A stretch of 50,164 bases of DNA from Halobacteriovorax sp. (lineage in GTDB: Bacteria > Bdellovibrionota > Bacteriovoracia > Bacteriovoracales > Bacteriovoracaceae), in assembly GCA_020048985.1 (NCBI GenBank), contig JAIFLR010000085.1, forward strand, positions 1-50,164. Reading direction: 5' to 3'. Below, one piece after another: positions 8,487 through 16,774 of this stretch. The notes beneath the pieces are model-generated. The model saw only the letters and a program-made list of their open reading frames with translations, ran no database searches and was not told where the DNA came from. The position numbers were made by a program, and so were the translations under genes. The stretch's first letter is position 1, and each line of letters starts with the position of its first letter.

Positions 8487-9371
8487 ATGAAAATTCTAGG
8501 GATCATGGCTAGCGTATTTTTTTCAATTTCCGCCCACTCAAAGGTGACTTACCAGTGGCTCGGAACATCTGGTTTTGCCCTGTCTGATGACCGCACCACT
8601 TTGATTTTTGATCCGGCGATAACTCGCATTCCTCTCTATGATTTTCTTCCTTTCAGAACAGTTAAATCAGACACAACGGAAGTTGATTTCTGGATGAATA
8701 AATGCGGAGTCAAATCAATTCAGGGAACATTTGTGAATCACGCTCACACTGATCACGTGATAGATGCTCCTTATGTTGTCAAAAAATTTGGCGGCAAACT
8801 CTATGGTTCCAGCTCCGTGGTGAACGTCGGCTTGGGCCAGGGTCTTATCCAGTCTCAAGTTCAAAAAATCAAACACGGTGAATCCTGGAAGATTGGTAAT
8901 TTTACCATTACTCCCTATAACACTCCTCATGCTCCTCATTTTTTAGACATCATGTTGATGGACGGCCATATTGAAAAACCACTTCCGACACCAACTTCAG
9001 CATGGAATTACCATGTCGGAGAGACCCATAGCTTTCTTATCACTCACCCGTCAGGCACGATCCTGTTCCAGGCGATTGGAAGAGTTAATGACAATGACGT
9101 TTTAAAAAATACCAAAGTAGATGTCCTGTTACTGACAATTGCCAATCGGGTCTCTTCTGAACAACTGATTCAAAAGAGGCTTCTTCCTTCTAAGGCAAAA
9201 ATGGTCATTCCCCTTCATTACGATAATTTTTTCTTTACCATGAGACGTGATCAAATTATTGATGAAGTCTGGGGAGTGAAAGTTGATGAATTCAAAGAGA
9301 AGTTAAATTTACAAGCAAAGCACGTAAAGGCCCAGTGGCCTAAATACTGTGAGCAAGTCTCAGTTTTATAA
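8487..9371 (+). CDS. Exported metallo-beta-lactamase-fold hydrolase
   Basis: 294 residues from the ATG at 8487; an upstream in-frame codon at 8430 would bury the signal peptide (MKILGIMASVFFSISAHS). The metal motif HAHTDH is present (H85, H87, D89, H90), followed by later His residues (PHAPHF, THSFLI, PLHYDNF) that can complete a binuclear site. UlaG/YycJ-like and NAPE-PLD-like hydrolases share this layout; the substrate is unknown. Export to the periplasm and the neighbouring fatty-acid hydroxylase, 14 bp downstream on the same strand, make a lipid-related role possible, but that is inference. Translation may start on a leaderless mRNA. Confidence 0.82.
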   Translation: MKILGIMASVFFSISAHSKVTYQWLGTSGFALSDDRTTLIFDPAITRIPLYDFLPFRTVKSDTTEVDFWMNKCGVKSIQGTFVNHAHTDHVIDAPYVVKKFGGKLYGSSSVVNVGLGQGLIQSQVQKIKHGESWKIGNFTITPYNTPHAPHFLDIMLMDGHIEKPLPTPTSAWNYHVGETHSFLITHPSGTILFQAIGRVNDNDVLKNTKVDVLLLTIANRVSSEQLIQKRLLPSKAKMVIPLHYDNFFFTMRRDQIIDEVWGVKVDEFKEKLNLQAKHVKAQWPKYCEQVSVL

Positions 9372-9385
9372 ACAAGGACCGATGT

Positions 9386-9928
9386 ATGAAAATGTTGATA
9401 TCTGTTTTGTTAGGAGTTATGACTTGGCCCCTTCTGGAGTATTTACTTCATCGCTTTCTGGGCCATGACTTAAAACTAAATACCTTGTTCAAAAAGGAAC
9501 ACACCAGGCACCACTCTGAGACAGATTACTTTGCTCCTCTTAGTTACAAGGCCGCTGCCGCCGTGCCCATCTGTACCATCACCGTTCTTTTAGTGAGATT
9601 GATGACTGGATCATGGGATATTGCTATCGCTTACACGGTGGGATTCATTGCGATGTTTTCACTTTATGAATTTGTCCATTGGAACATGCATGCCACCGCC
9701 CCAAGTACAAAACTTGGAATGCGCCTAAGAAAGCACCATCTTGCTCACCATTTTCATAACCCGAAAATGAACCATGGAGTAACGACGACAATTATTGATA
9801 AATTGGCAGGAACTTATCTACCTGTAACGGTTGTCAAAATACCGAAAAAAATAAATTTACCGTGGTTATATGAAGCAGGCAAAGAAACCATTGATCCGAA
9901 ATTTAGTAACGATTTCCAAATAAGATAA
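9386..9928 (+). CDS. Fatty acid hydroxylase / sterol desaturase family membrane protein
   Basis: 180 residues with the histidine clusters of the di-iron membrane hydroxylase superfamily: HRFLGH, HTRHH, HWNMH and HHLAHHFHNP, interspersed with hydrophobic helices. These ligate the di-iron centre that inserts oxygen into a lipid C-H bond. The short length and HHxxHH pattern resemble fatty-acid 2-hydroxylases that act on sphingolipid acyl chains, or carotenoid hydroxylases (CrtZ). The good start ATG follows AAGGA at 7 bp. It is probably cotranscribed with the metallo-hydrolase upstream. Its 3' end stops 2 bp from the convergent ceramidase gene, which suggests a shared lipid theme. Confidence 0.83.
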   Translation: MKMLISVLLGVMTWPLLEYLLHRFLGHDLKLNTLFKKEHTRHHSETDYFAPLSYKAAAAVPICTITVLLVRLMTGSWDIAIAYTVGFIAMFSLYEFVHWNMHATAPSTKLGMRLRKHHLAHHFHNPKMNHGVTTTIIDKLAGTYLPVTVVKIPKKINLPWLYEAGKETIDPKFSNDFQIR

Positions 9929-9930
9929 AA

Positions 9931-10635
9931 TCAAGCCGCTTTCTCGATTTCCTCAGACTGAAAGTAGAGGTAGGTCAGAACTGCGGCGACTCCAGTAAAT
10001 ATATGCCAGATGCCGTGTCCATTGATCCAAGAATAGGGATCACACCAGACCCTATTTTTATCCAGCACCCAGACCGTCTGGGCGACTACATAAAATGCCG
10101 CCGCCCCAACCAGGAAATTGCGATTGATGATGTTTTTAAAGCGGTTTTGAATCCATAAGCTCTGAATAAGTGTAACAACTATGGTGACACCAAAAAGCCA
10201 TCGTCTTGTTTCAGGAAGGTAATAAACAATAAGCCCCAATGTCAGGCATGAAATTAAATAAAAAATCAAAAAAGTCTTTTTATCAAACCAGGAAATTCTA
10301 AAAAAGTTGTAAGAAATATAAAACATTGAAACCAGATACATACCGAAAACATCAAACCACTGCCCAGCGAATGTCTGAGAAGCGTGATAAAAAAAAGAAC
10401 CGAGTCCCACAAAAATCATGGCAAATCCATAAAGGCGGGGAAAAAGCACAAGAGAGCTTAATTTATTACTATTTGTAGTTAGCTTTTGCGCCTTCAGCAT
10501 AAAGGCCAGGCCCGCAAAAACGAAGAAAAGATTTGTCCAGGTATTCACAGGTTCCAAAATCCAGGATCCAACTCTCGCGGCTTCACACCAGCAATCAGGG
10601 AGGCAGCTTGCTTGTTTCCACGAAGTCCAATTCAT
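9931..10635 (-). CDS. Ceramidase-family (alkaline ceramidase/CREST) membrane protein
   Basis: 234 residues with about seven transmembrane segments. The CREST-family landmarks are visible: CWCE near the N-terminus followed by NTWTN, GSFFYHAS (Ser/His), DVFGMY, and HGIWHIFTG near the C-terminus. Together these supply the Ser, Asp and His zinc-hydrolase residues of alkaline ceramidases. Bacterial members are poorly characterised, and some act on lipids other than ceramide. It is the third gene of a minus-strand run: prepilin-like protein, DUF938 methyltransferase (3 bp upstream), then this gene. The fatty-acid hydroxylase lies tail to tail. Sphingolipid production would give it a substrate, but no sphingolipid synthesis gene is in the window. 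Confidence 0.82.
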   Translation of the reverse strand: MNWTSWKQASCLPDCWCEAARVGSWILEPVNTWTNLFFVFAGLAFMLKAQKLTTNSNKLSSLVLFPRLYGFAMIFVGLGSFFYHASQTFAGQWFDVFGMYLVSMFYISYNFFRISWFDKKTFLIFYLISCLTLGLIVYYLPETRRWLFGVTIVVTLIQSLWIQNRFKNIINRNFLVGAAAFYVVAQTVWVLDKNRVWCDPYSWINGHGIWHIFTGVAAVLTYLYFQSEEIEKAA

Positions 10636-10638
10636 CTA

Positions 10639-11256
10639 TTAAGACCTTTCACTTACAAATTTGAGCCTCGAGTAAATAAGCATCTGATTATTTGCCGGCA
10701 TATCAACATCTGCGATCAACTCAAAACCATTTTTAATCATGGCGTTGTTCACGTCCTCAAACGATCGTATGCCACTGAGGGGATCACTCACTTTTAAGTT
10801 CCGGTCAAATGCTTCATTGCTAGGGGAAGTGAACTCCCCTTCATATTTAAACGGTCCGTAAAAGATCGCTCTTGAACCTTCTCTGAGTCTATGTCCCAGC
10901 AATTTGATAAGCGACTTCCCTTCCTTCCAGTGCATGATGTGAAATGTATTCGCCGTAAAAACGACGTCAAATTTTACTTTTGGAAAATCATCTTTCCCTA
11001 CTTCCAATCTGACCGGGGCTTGAATATTAGGTGTGCCAGCCTCATGCATCCACAATTTTATACCCTTTAATTTCCCTGACACGTCCGTGGGATACCATTC
11101 AAGCTGAGGAAAATGAGGAGCGAAATAAACGGCGTGTTGACCGGTCCCTGAGCCAATCTCAAGCAGCCTTCGATCGTCACGTGTAATGAAATCCTGGAGG
11201 ACTTTAAGTATGGGCTCGCGGTTTCTATCGCAAGCATCAGAAATTGGTTTGTTCAT
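10639..11256 (-). CDS. DUF938-family SAM-dependent methyltransferase
   Basis: 205 residues. The N-terminal SDACDRNREPIL is the DUF938 signature, followed by the SAM-binding motif LLEIGSGTGQHA, the acidic WYPTDVS strand and FDVVFTANTFHIMHW. It is predicted cytosolic; the methyl acceptor is unknown for the family. Its ATG directly follows the stop of the prepilin-like gene (no gap), and 3 bp separate its stop from the ceramidase start, so the three are one transcription unit. Confidence 0.85.
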   Translation of the reverse strand: MNKPISDACDRNREPILKVLQDFITRDDRRLLEIGSGTGQHAVYFAPHFPQLEWYPTDVSGKLKGIKLWMHEAGTPNIQAPVRLEVGKDDFPKVKFDVVFTANTFHIMHWKEGKSLIKLLGHRLREGSRAIFYGPFKYEGEFTSPSNEAFDRNLKVSDPLSGIRSFEDVNNAMIKNGFELIADVDMPANNQMLIYSRLKFVSERS

Positions 11257-12045
11257 CTATTTACCCTGACTTTTTTTATATTCTTCAACTGCATCTAAAA
11301 GTTTCTGACTGGGAAGACATTGAGAAGTAGCTGGAGAATATTCAAAACCGAGAGTTGAACAAATCTCTTTTCGTAAGGCTTCAAGGTCTTCTTCTGAAAA
11401 ATTACATTTCATTGATTCTTCATTCCATACTCTTCCACTTTGCTCACATGCGGCTTTGGCGAAATTACATTTGCCGTTGTAAAAATAGCTTTTGCTCATT
11501 TCATCCTGCCCAACAACCAGATCACAGGCGTCTTTAGGATCCAGTCCTAAAGTTCCTCTTGAAACACACCCTTCAAACTGACCGTCTTTGAAAGACATTT
11601 CAACCCGAAAACTTTTTTGAGCTGTAATTGATTTACCAGCTATAGCATGAGTATAAATCGCCTGAAGCTCAGCCTCATTTTTCTGTTTATCAACTTTTGC
11701 AACTTTAAGTTCAGTCAGAGTGATCTTTCCTAGCTTCCCCGGGACATCGAGTAACGAAATTCTCTGATTATTCAAAATTCGAGTAAGAGAAAAAGTCTCG
11801 AGGCCCTTGGTCATCCCCTCCCATAGTGTCATCGTACAATTGGAACGATCGGTGAATTTTCCAATAACCTCTCGGTGAAATTGATTAACATCATCACGAT
11901 TTTCAACCAAGACCTGACCTTTTTGAGACTCTCCCAAGACTTTGTATACAATAAGAGCTGCGCCAGTAGATATGCTAATTGCAAGAAGAGTTTCAACCAG
12001 CGAAAAACCAAAATTTTTCAGTAACAATTTCGGGAATAATTTCAT
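11257..12045 (-). CDS. Prepilin-type N-terminal cleavage domain protein (pseudopilin-like)
   Basis: 262 residues. GFSLVETLLAIS, after a short basic leader, is the type IV prepilin motif: cleavage after Gly, N-methylation of Phe, and Glu at +5. A hydrophobic helix follows to about residue 35, then a soluble domain whose last 100 residues contain nine or ten Cys, probably a disulfide-stabilised region. It is likely a minor pseudopilin of a type II secretion or type IV pilus system, assembled at the inner membrane. No other pilus genes are nearby, so the partner system is elsewhere. No Shine-Dalgarno is obvious ahead of the ATG. Confidence 0.8.
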   Translation of the reverse strand: MKLFPKLLLKNFGFSLVETLLAISISTGAALIVYKVLGESQKGQVLVENRDDVNQFHREVIGKFTDRSNCTMTLWEGMTKGLETFSLTRILNNQRISLLDVPGKLGKITLTELKVAKVDKQKNEAELQAIYTHAIAGKSITAQKSFRVEMSFKDGQFEGCVSRGTLGLDPKDACDLVVGQDEMSKSYFYNGKCNFAKAACEQSGRVWNEESMKCNFSEEDLEALRKEICSTLGFEYSPATSQCLPSQKLLDAVEEYKKSQGK

Positions 12046-12083
12046 AGATTGCTAGGATACACTATTTGGAGCATAACAAAAGC

Positions 12084-12587
12084 ATGCCACACCTCTTTTA
12101 TCAGATTTCGATTATTTTTATTGGCCTTATCACATCAGTGAGCGCGTCGGTCCACCCTCAGATGAAGAGCGCAGTAGAGGCGCATGTCCTTCGTCTTGGT
12201 CCTGGTGAGGACCCCAAAGTGGTTCTTATGAACTATGTACGTGAAAATAAAATAAACTCCGCTTCTGTCGTATCTGTTGTAGGCAGCCTAAAGCTGGCAT
12301 TCATTCGATACGCAAACCAAAAAGAACCAGTTAAGATTGAAGGTTATCGGGAAGTTGTCTCATTGAGTGGAACATTAGGTGCAACTAGCGGTTCACACCT
12401 TCACCTGAGTATTTCAGACGCCAACGGAGTCACGCTCGGTGGACATCTGGCCGAGGGCTCAAAGGTCTATACAACGCTTGAGATAGTGCTTCAAAGCTAC
12501 CCAGATATTACCTTCAATAGGGTGCTTGACCCCAAAACCACTTTTGAAGAACTCTCCGTAACGCGAAGCGATTTCTCTAAGCCGTAG
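12084..12587 (+). CDS. PPC/DUF296 domain protein with export signal
   Basis: From the ATG at 12084 there are 167 residues (a TTG at 12066 is in frame). A hydrophobic N-terminus ending around SVSAS looks like a signal peptide. The rest is the PPC (DUF296) domain: VLRLGPGEDP at its start, SVVGSLKLAF, then the metal-binding GSHLHLSISD and GGHLAEGS, which supply the His ligands. PPC domains are trimeric and usually cytosolic in bacteria, so a signal peptide is unusual. The function is unknown. It is divergent from the prepilin gene and 42 bp ahead of the phosphatase. Confidence 0.78.
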   Translation: MPHLFYQISIIFIGLITSVSASVHPQMKSAVEAHVLRLGPGEDPKVVLMNYVRENKINSASVVSVVGSLKLAFIRYANQKEPVKIEGYREVVSLSGTLGATSGSHLHLSISDANGVTLGGHLAEGSKVYTTLEIVLQSYPDITFNRVLDPKTTFEELSVTRSDFSKP

Positions 12588-12629
12588 AAGTTGTCGGATA
12601 ATAGCATTCAACCCTAAAAAGTGGACCCC

Positions 12630-14276
12630 ATGAAACTTATCTCTTTGCTCGCCCTAAGCTTTTTATTCATTCAACCGGTATTTTCAAAAGCCGAGAAACC
12701 AAAACTCATTTTAGTTATTTCCGTTGACCAGTTTAGGGCCGATTACTTACAAAAGTTTTCACACCTATTTTTGCCTGGCACCAAGGGTAAAAAAGTTGGG
12801 GGATTTAATTACCTGATGGAAAAAGGGGCTTACTTCTCTCACGCTGAGTATGGTCTGCTTCAGAATATGACTGGCCCTGGTCACGCAACGATTTTAACTG
12901 GCTCCTATGCCTATCAGAACGGCATTCCAAACAATGATTGGTATAATGCTGAGACTCAGGCATTTGTATACTGCACAGAAGATCAGAGTCAAAAAACCGT
13001 TGGTGCAAATCCCTCAAATCCTCATGTCGGAACATCACCAAAAAATCTTATCGGGACGACATTTGGTGATGAACTAAAAAACGCTTATTCTAATTCTAAA
13101 GTGGTCTCCATTGCATTAAAAGACCGCTCGGCGATATTAATGGGTGGTCATCGCTCTGATCTGACACTTTGGTTTGATTTGGAATCATTTAAATGGGTAT
13201 CAAGTGAATACTACTTAAAGACCAAGGTACTCCCCCAATGGCTTACAGACATCAATGATGGTCTAAAGAAAAAAATGGGTTCAGAGCAAAAATGGGAAAT
13301 GAAATTATCCCAAACCATTAATCCCAACAAAAATGTACCGGAGTCGAAATACACTAAGGACATGGGCCTCTCTTTTCCACATAAAGCAAAAGTAGGAAGC
13401 ACGACTAGTTTGTTGTTTCCGGCCGCTATCGAAATGCCAGTAGAAGTTGCCAACAAGGCGATGGATGAATTCAAACTTGGTCAGGGCAATTCCACAGATG
13501 TTCTTGCCATCAGTTTTTCAAGTCATGATTATGTTGGTCATAATTTTGGTCCTGAGAGCGAAGAAATTAAAGAAACAACTGTCTTGGAAGACCAAACCCT
13601 TTCCAACTTCCTCAATCAAATTAACCTCAAGGTGCCCGGTGGACTTGATTCTGTTTGGATTGTGTTGACCGCTGATCATGGTGTCGCCGGCAACCCCCTC
13701 GTATTAAAAGAAAATAAAATCCCATCAGGTTATCTTAATCAGGAGGCCATCGCTTCAGAGATAGAAAACTATCTAACCAAAAAATACGGAAAGCCATCAA
13801 GCAAGTGGATGTTGCCACCTTCAGAACTAAATTTTTATATCAATCAAAAAGTGATCGCTGAAAAGAATCTTAATCTTTTCAAAATTCGAGATGAGGCTGC
13901 ACTTCATATTGCGAAGAAAAAAGAATTGCTAATTGGGATAGCAGAAATCTTCTCGGGCTCAGACGTCAGGAGAAGGACTCTGCCAGCAGAGCAACACGAA
14001 AAACAAATCCTAAGAACATATTTTGAAGGGAGAAGTGGGGACATTATGATGATCCCTAAACCAAATTATATCGTTGCTTACGGAGCAACGACCCATATGA
14101 GTGGTTATTCTTATGATCGATATGTTCCTATGATTTTTGTTGGGAAGCCTTTCAAAGCCGGCAAATATGCTGGAGGCGGCGTGGTGGATATTGCTCCAAC
14201 TTTATCATTTCTCATGGGAATAATACCCCCTACAAGTTCAGAGGGATTGATTTTAGAGAAGTCTTTATCTCAGTAA
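12630..14276 (+). CDS. Secreted alkaline phosphatase (PafA-like)
   Basis: 548 residues, signal peptide cleaved after about residue 19. The alkaline-phosphatase superfamily core is clear: ISVDQFRADYL (metal Asp D33), NMTGPGHATILTG with nucleophile Thr T81, SSHDYVGHNFGP with metal Asp and His, LTADHGVAGNP, and the late THMSGYSYD that gives the last His. A Thr nucleophile and this spacing match phosphate-insensitive PafA-type phosphomonoesterases. It would release phosphate from organic esters in the periplasm. A GTG at 12621 could start the frame, but ATG 12630 fits the signal peptide. It ends 1 bp from the convergent HD-GYP gene. Confidence 0.87.
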   Translation: MKLISLLALSFLFIQPVFSKAEKPKLILVISVDQFRADYLQKFSHLFLPGTKGKKVGGFNYLMEKGAYFSHAEYGLLQNMTGPGHATILTGSYAYQNGIPNNDWYNAETQAFVYCTEDQSQKTVGANPSNPHVGTSPKNLIGTTFGDELKNAYSNSKVVSIALKDRSAILMGGHRSDLTLWFDLESFKWVSSEYYLKTKVLPQWLTDINDGLKKKMGSEQKWEMKLSQTINPNKNVPESKYTKDMGLSFPHKAKVGSTTSLLFPAAIEMPVEVANKAMDEFKLGQGNSTDVLAISFSSHDYVGHNFGPESEEIKETTVLEDQTLSNFLNQINLKVPGGLDSVWIVLTADHGVAGNPLVLKENKIPSGYLNQEAIASEIENYLTKKYGKPSSKWMLPPSELNFYINQKVIAEKNLNLFKIRDEAALHIAKKKELLIGIAEIFSGSDVRRRTLPAEQHEKQILRTYFEGRSGDIMMIPKPNYIVAYGATTHMSGYSYDRYVPMIFVGKPFKAGKYAGGGVVDIAPTLSFLMGIIPPTSSEGLILEKSLSQ

Positions 14277-14277
14277 A

Positions 14278-15246
14278 CTAGGCACATTTTTTTTTGTCTC
14301 CAGCTATAACCTGGACGAAGGCATCTAAAAATTCAGCGTCATAATGGCCAATGTCTTCTCTCATCATTGAAATGGCTTGGTCAGTGGAAAAAATTGTTTC
14401 CCTGTAGGACGCTTTTGAAACGAGTGAACAAAAACCATCGGCAATACAAACGATTTTCGCTGGCGGGAAAATTTTGTTCCCACTAAGTCTGTTTGGGTAT
14501 CCGCGCCCATTAGGTTGTTCGTGGTGTTGAAGAATAATTGATCTTACGTCAGAAGGGATACCTTTGGAATGATCAATAATTCTTAAGCCTAGCTGTGGGT
14601 GATCTTTTACCTCTTCCCATTCTTTAGGATTAAGATGAACTTTTTTAAAAATTTCTGCGTTTATTCTAGTGTGTCCGATGTCGTGAAAGAGAGCCCCTAG
14701 ACCAATTCCCATTAAGTTTCTTTCATTAGAGAAATTCAATTTCTTAGCAAGGGCCAGCGAGAAAAGCGAAACAAGATATGAATGTTTTAATAATTGAGCA
14801 TCTTCTGAAAGTGCCTTAAATATCTCGATCGCCGAGGTCAAGTCGTCTTCCATCAGGCGAAGTGAGCTTTGAATTTGTTGAGAGGCCCATTGTATATTTG
14901 AATCGAGTTCATCATTTTGCTCAGTAATCCTTTCAAAGGTGAGCTCTAAGCTAGTCTGGATAACATCAATCATCTTTTCCTTATCAAGAACGGAAGCCCC
15001 ATGATTAAACATATCAATTGTTCGGGATAAAAATTGTCCGTAAGCATTTTTATCCTCAGCAGATATATAGAGAGTGGATATATTTTTATTTTCAAACCGG
15101 TAAATCTGACTTGGATCGTGCTCACCATTTTTATGATATATCTTGATAAATTTGCCTTCAAAACGCTCTAGATATACGTCAAAGGGAAGTGCCGTTTTAA
15201 AGTAACAAATGAATTTTGTCGTAACAGGAAAATATCCAGACTTCAT
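14278..15246 (-). CDS. HD-GYP domain protein, probable cyclic-di-GMP phosphodiesterase
   Basis: 322 residues from the ATG at 15246 (GTG at 15252 is the alternative). The N-terminal ~130 residues are an unassigned domain, possibly a PilZ-like or sensor module. From about 150 the HD-GYP domain is complete: FHDIGHTRIN (HD pair), HPQLG, QHHEQPNGRGYP and IVCIADGF. The GYP motif is intact except that NGRGYP replaces DGxGYP. Such enzymes hydrolyse cyclic-di-GMP, and several control predation or motility in Bdellovibrionota (known for the group, not shown here). No transmembrane segment. A 186-bp non-coding stretch lies upstream. Confidence 0.87.
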   Translation of the reverse strand: MKSGYFPVTTKFICYFKTALPFDVYLERFEGKFIKIYHKNGEHDPSQIYRFENKNISTLYISAEDKNAYGQFLSRTIDMFNHGASVLDKEKMIDVIQTSLELTFERITEQNDELDSNIQWASQQIQSSLRLMEDDLTSAIEIFKALSEDAQLLKHSYLVSLFSLALAKKLNFSNERNLMGIGLGALFHDIGHTRINAEIFKKVHLNPKEWEEVKDHPQLGLRIIDHSKGIPSDVRSIILQHHEQPNGRGYPNRLSGNKIFPPAKIVCIADGFCSLVSKASYRETIFSTDQAISMMREDIGHYDAEFLDAFVQVIAGDKKKCA

Positions 15247-15432
15247 CGGCACCCCATTATTTCCGAAGTAGTTAAATTCTTCCGTAAATCATAATGCGAA
15301 CTATGGAACGATTAAGAACTCTTTAATATTCCAACAAAGTCAGTTACTTGAATAAAGCAAACGTTCTCTTGCTAACTCTTTAAATAAACGAAAACCAATA
15401 CCAATCGCAAAGTTATTGAGGCGAAAAAAATT

Positions 15433-15744
15433 TCATTTATAATTTTTGGTACTGCCATCAATTCTTTGTGACTTGCACTTAAACCTAAAATCCGAGTGGG
15501 GAGAATTTTTTAATTTCCCTTGTTCAAAAACTCTGCGCCTCCACCGTTTGAAAGATTTCTCATCCAAGGAGTATCGCATAAAGTGGACAAGTTCAGAGGG
15601 CGTTAGATTAAATTGCAACTCAATCGCATGATAACTAGTCCGGTCCTCCCACCCCATTCGAATAATACGGTCGGTGGATTCTAGATCGTAACTGTCAAAT
15701 TTCTCTTTTAAGGATCGAGAGATACTCACAAAGAAGTCACGCAA
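15433..15744 (-). CDS. TIGR03643-family protein
   Basis: 103 residues, basic. TDRIIRMGWEDRTSYHAIE, followed by the LTPSELVHFMR helix and SFKRWRRRV, is the conserved TIGR03643 pattern. The family has no established biochemical role; it is often found near photolyase/cryptochrome genes in marine bacteria, which are not present here. The helix-turn-helix-like spacing could bind nucleic acid (inference). It overlaps the upstream DoxX-like gene by 19 bp on the same strand, so the two are coupled. Confidence 0.75.
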   Translation of the reverse strand: MRDFFVSISRSLKEKFDSYDLESTDRIIRMGWEDRTSYHAIELQFNLTPSELVHFMRYSLDEKSFKRWRRRVFEQGKLKNSPHSDFRFKCKSQRIDGSTKNYK

Positions 15745-16106
15745 GTACTAAAACTGAGAATGAGCATTAATAAAGCTGGCAGAGATTTCTTAAATGGATC
15801 TCTAATTTTAAGATGCATGAAAATTGCCCCAACCATTAAGAACGAGAGGAGCAGTGCCGTTGGAAGTACAACCATAGGAATCCAAATGCCAACAATAAGA
15901 AAAACAGCGCAACTCAATTTTAAAAAACCGATTAAATAGCGAAACCAACTTGGGAGTCCATAGGAAGAAAACTCTTCCGTTAACGAGCGAGCATTTCCTC
16001 CACGATAAGGAGTGTTTTGATTAGATCGAAGAAGCCATACATTAAGAAGGCCCATTGCAATAACGATCTGTAAAACATTTGTTAACGTATAGATCTTTTG
16101 GTCCAT
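15726..16106 (-). CDS. DoxX-like membrane protein
   Basis: 126 residues, four predicted membrane helices: around 8-25, 58-75, 78-95 and 105-124. The pattern GFLKLSCAVFLIVG followed by MHLKIRDPFKK and LPALLMLILS matches small DoxX/DUF4267-like quinone-oxidoreductase-subunit proteins. Function is unknown for this subclass. A related gene lies divergently 76 bp away, and a perfect palindrome CTTTTGCAAAAG (16147-16158) stands between them. Confidence 0.72.
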   Translation of the reverse strand: MDQKIYTLTNVLQIVIAMGLLNVWLLRSNQNTPYRGGNARSLTEEFSSYGLPSWFRYLIGFLKLSCAVFLIVGIWIPMVVLPTALLLSFLMVGAIFMHLKIRDPFKKSLPALLMLILSFSTCVTSL

Positions 16107-16146
16107 TTTTCTTCCTCTTAAGAATTGTTCATTCTTTTTTAATATA

Positions 16147-16158
16147 CTTTTGCAAAAG
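16147..16158. promoter_or_regulatory. 12-bp perfect palindrome between divergent DoxX-like genes
   Basis: CTTTTGCAAAAG is self-complementary and central to the 76-bp divergent region. A second short palindrome, ACTATAGT, lies at 16167-16174. A shared operator is plausible; no regulator gene is adjacent. Confidence 0.35.
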
Positions 16159-16182
16159 CAGCCATGACTATAGTTGAGACAA

Positions 16183-16521
16183 ATGAAATTAATATCAATG
16201 ACCTCTCAAATAATCTCGATCATCACTTTTCTATTTTATGGAATTACTTGTTTGTTTTCTAATAAGAGAATTGTCGAGTTTAAGAGGTATAAACTATCAA
16301 AATTTCAGAAACTTACGGGTGCGCTTGAGATCGCTGGGGCCCTCGGGCTCGCAGTTGGCATGGCCTTTAAACCACTTCTTTTGTTTTCATCTGCTGGTCT
16401 CGCGACCTTGATGTTACTCGGTATTATGGCGAGGCTTAGAATTCACGACCCACTATTGGCCATAATGCCCGCTTTTGTTTTGTTCAGTTTAAATCTATTT
16501 GTTTTTTTATATGAACTATGA
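16183..16521 (+). CDS. DoxX-like membrane protein (second copy)
   Basis: 112 residues from the ATG at 16183 (a TTG at 16174 is in frame). Four hydrophobic helices. LTGALEIAGALGLAVG and MARLRIHDPLLAIMPAF line up with the equivalent blocks of the divergent neighbour (FLKLSCAVFLIVG; MHLKIRDPFKKSLPAL), so the pair probably arose by old duplication with inversion. Small DoxX proteins are linked to redox and detoxification in other bacteria. No Shine-Dalgarno is strong. Confidence 0.72.
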   Translation: MKLISMTSQIISIITFLFYGITCLFSNKRIVEFKRYKLSKFQKLTGALEIAGALGLAVGMAFKPLLLFSSAGLATLMLLGIMARLRIHDPLLAIMPAFVLFSLNLFVFLYEL

Positions 16522-16530
16522 ATTAAAAAA

Positions 16531-16758
16531 CTAGCCTTTGCCAGCTTCCATCACATTTTTGAATCTTAAGTCTTTGATCTCGATATAAATCTGGTTGGTT
16601 CTCTGTGAATTGAGTTTCCACTTGTCTTTATCTTCCGGCGTAATGCTGCCTTTGTTTTTGGCAAATTTTCGGTGTTCAGCCTTTAGCTTTGCCAATTCTC
16701 TCTTAAGAGAATCTAGTTTATTTTTATCTTCCTGACTTAGCCATTCACTATCTTCCAT
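16531..16758 (-). CDS. Small charged coiled-coil protein, unknown
   Basis: 75 residues, about 45% Lys/Glu/Asp/Arg, with heptad-like spacing of Leu (LDSLKRELAKLKAEH). It is likely a cytosolic helical protein. The start has a GAGAGAGA run that can act as a ribosome site. It is the last of a minus-strand group with the membrane protein and the Sel1-like protein; no family recognised. Confidence 0.6.
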   Translation of the reverse strand: MEDSEWLSQEDKNKLDSLKRELAKLKAEHRKFAKNKGSITPEDKDKWKLNSQRTNQIYIEIKDLRFKNVMEAGKG

Positions 16759-16774
16759 TTTCTCTCTCTCTCTG

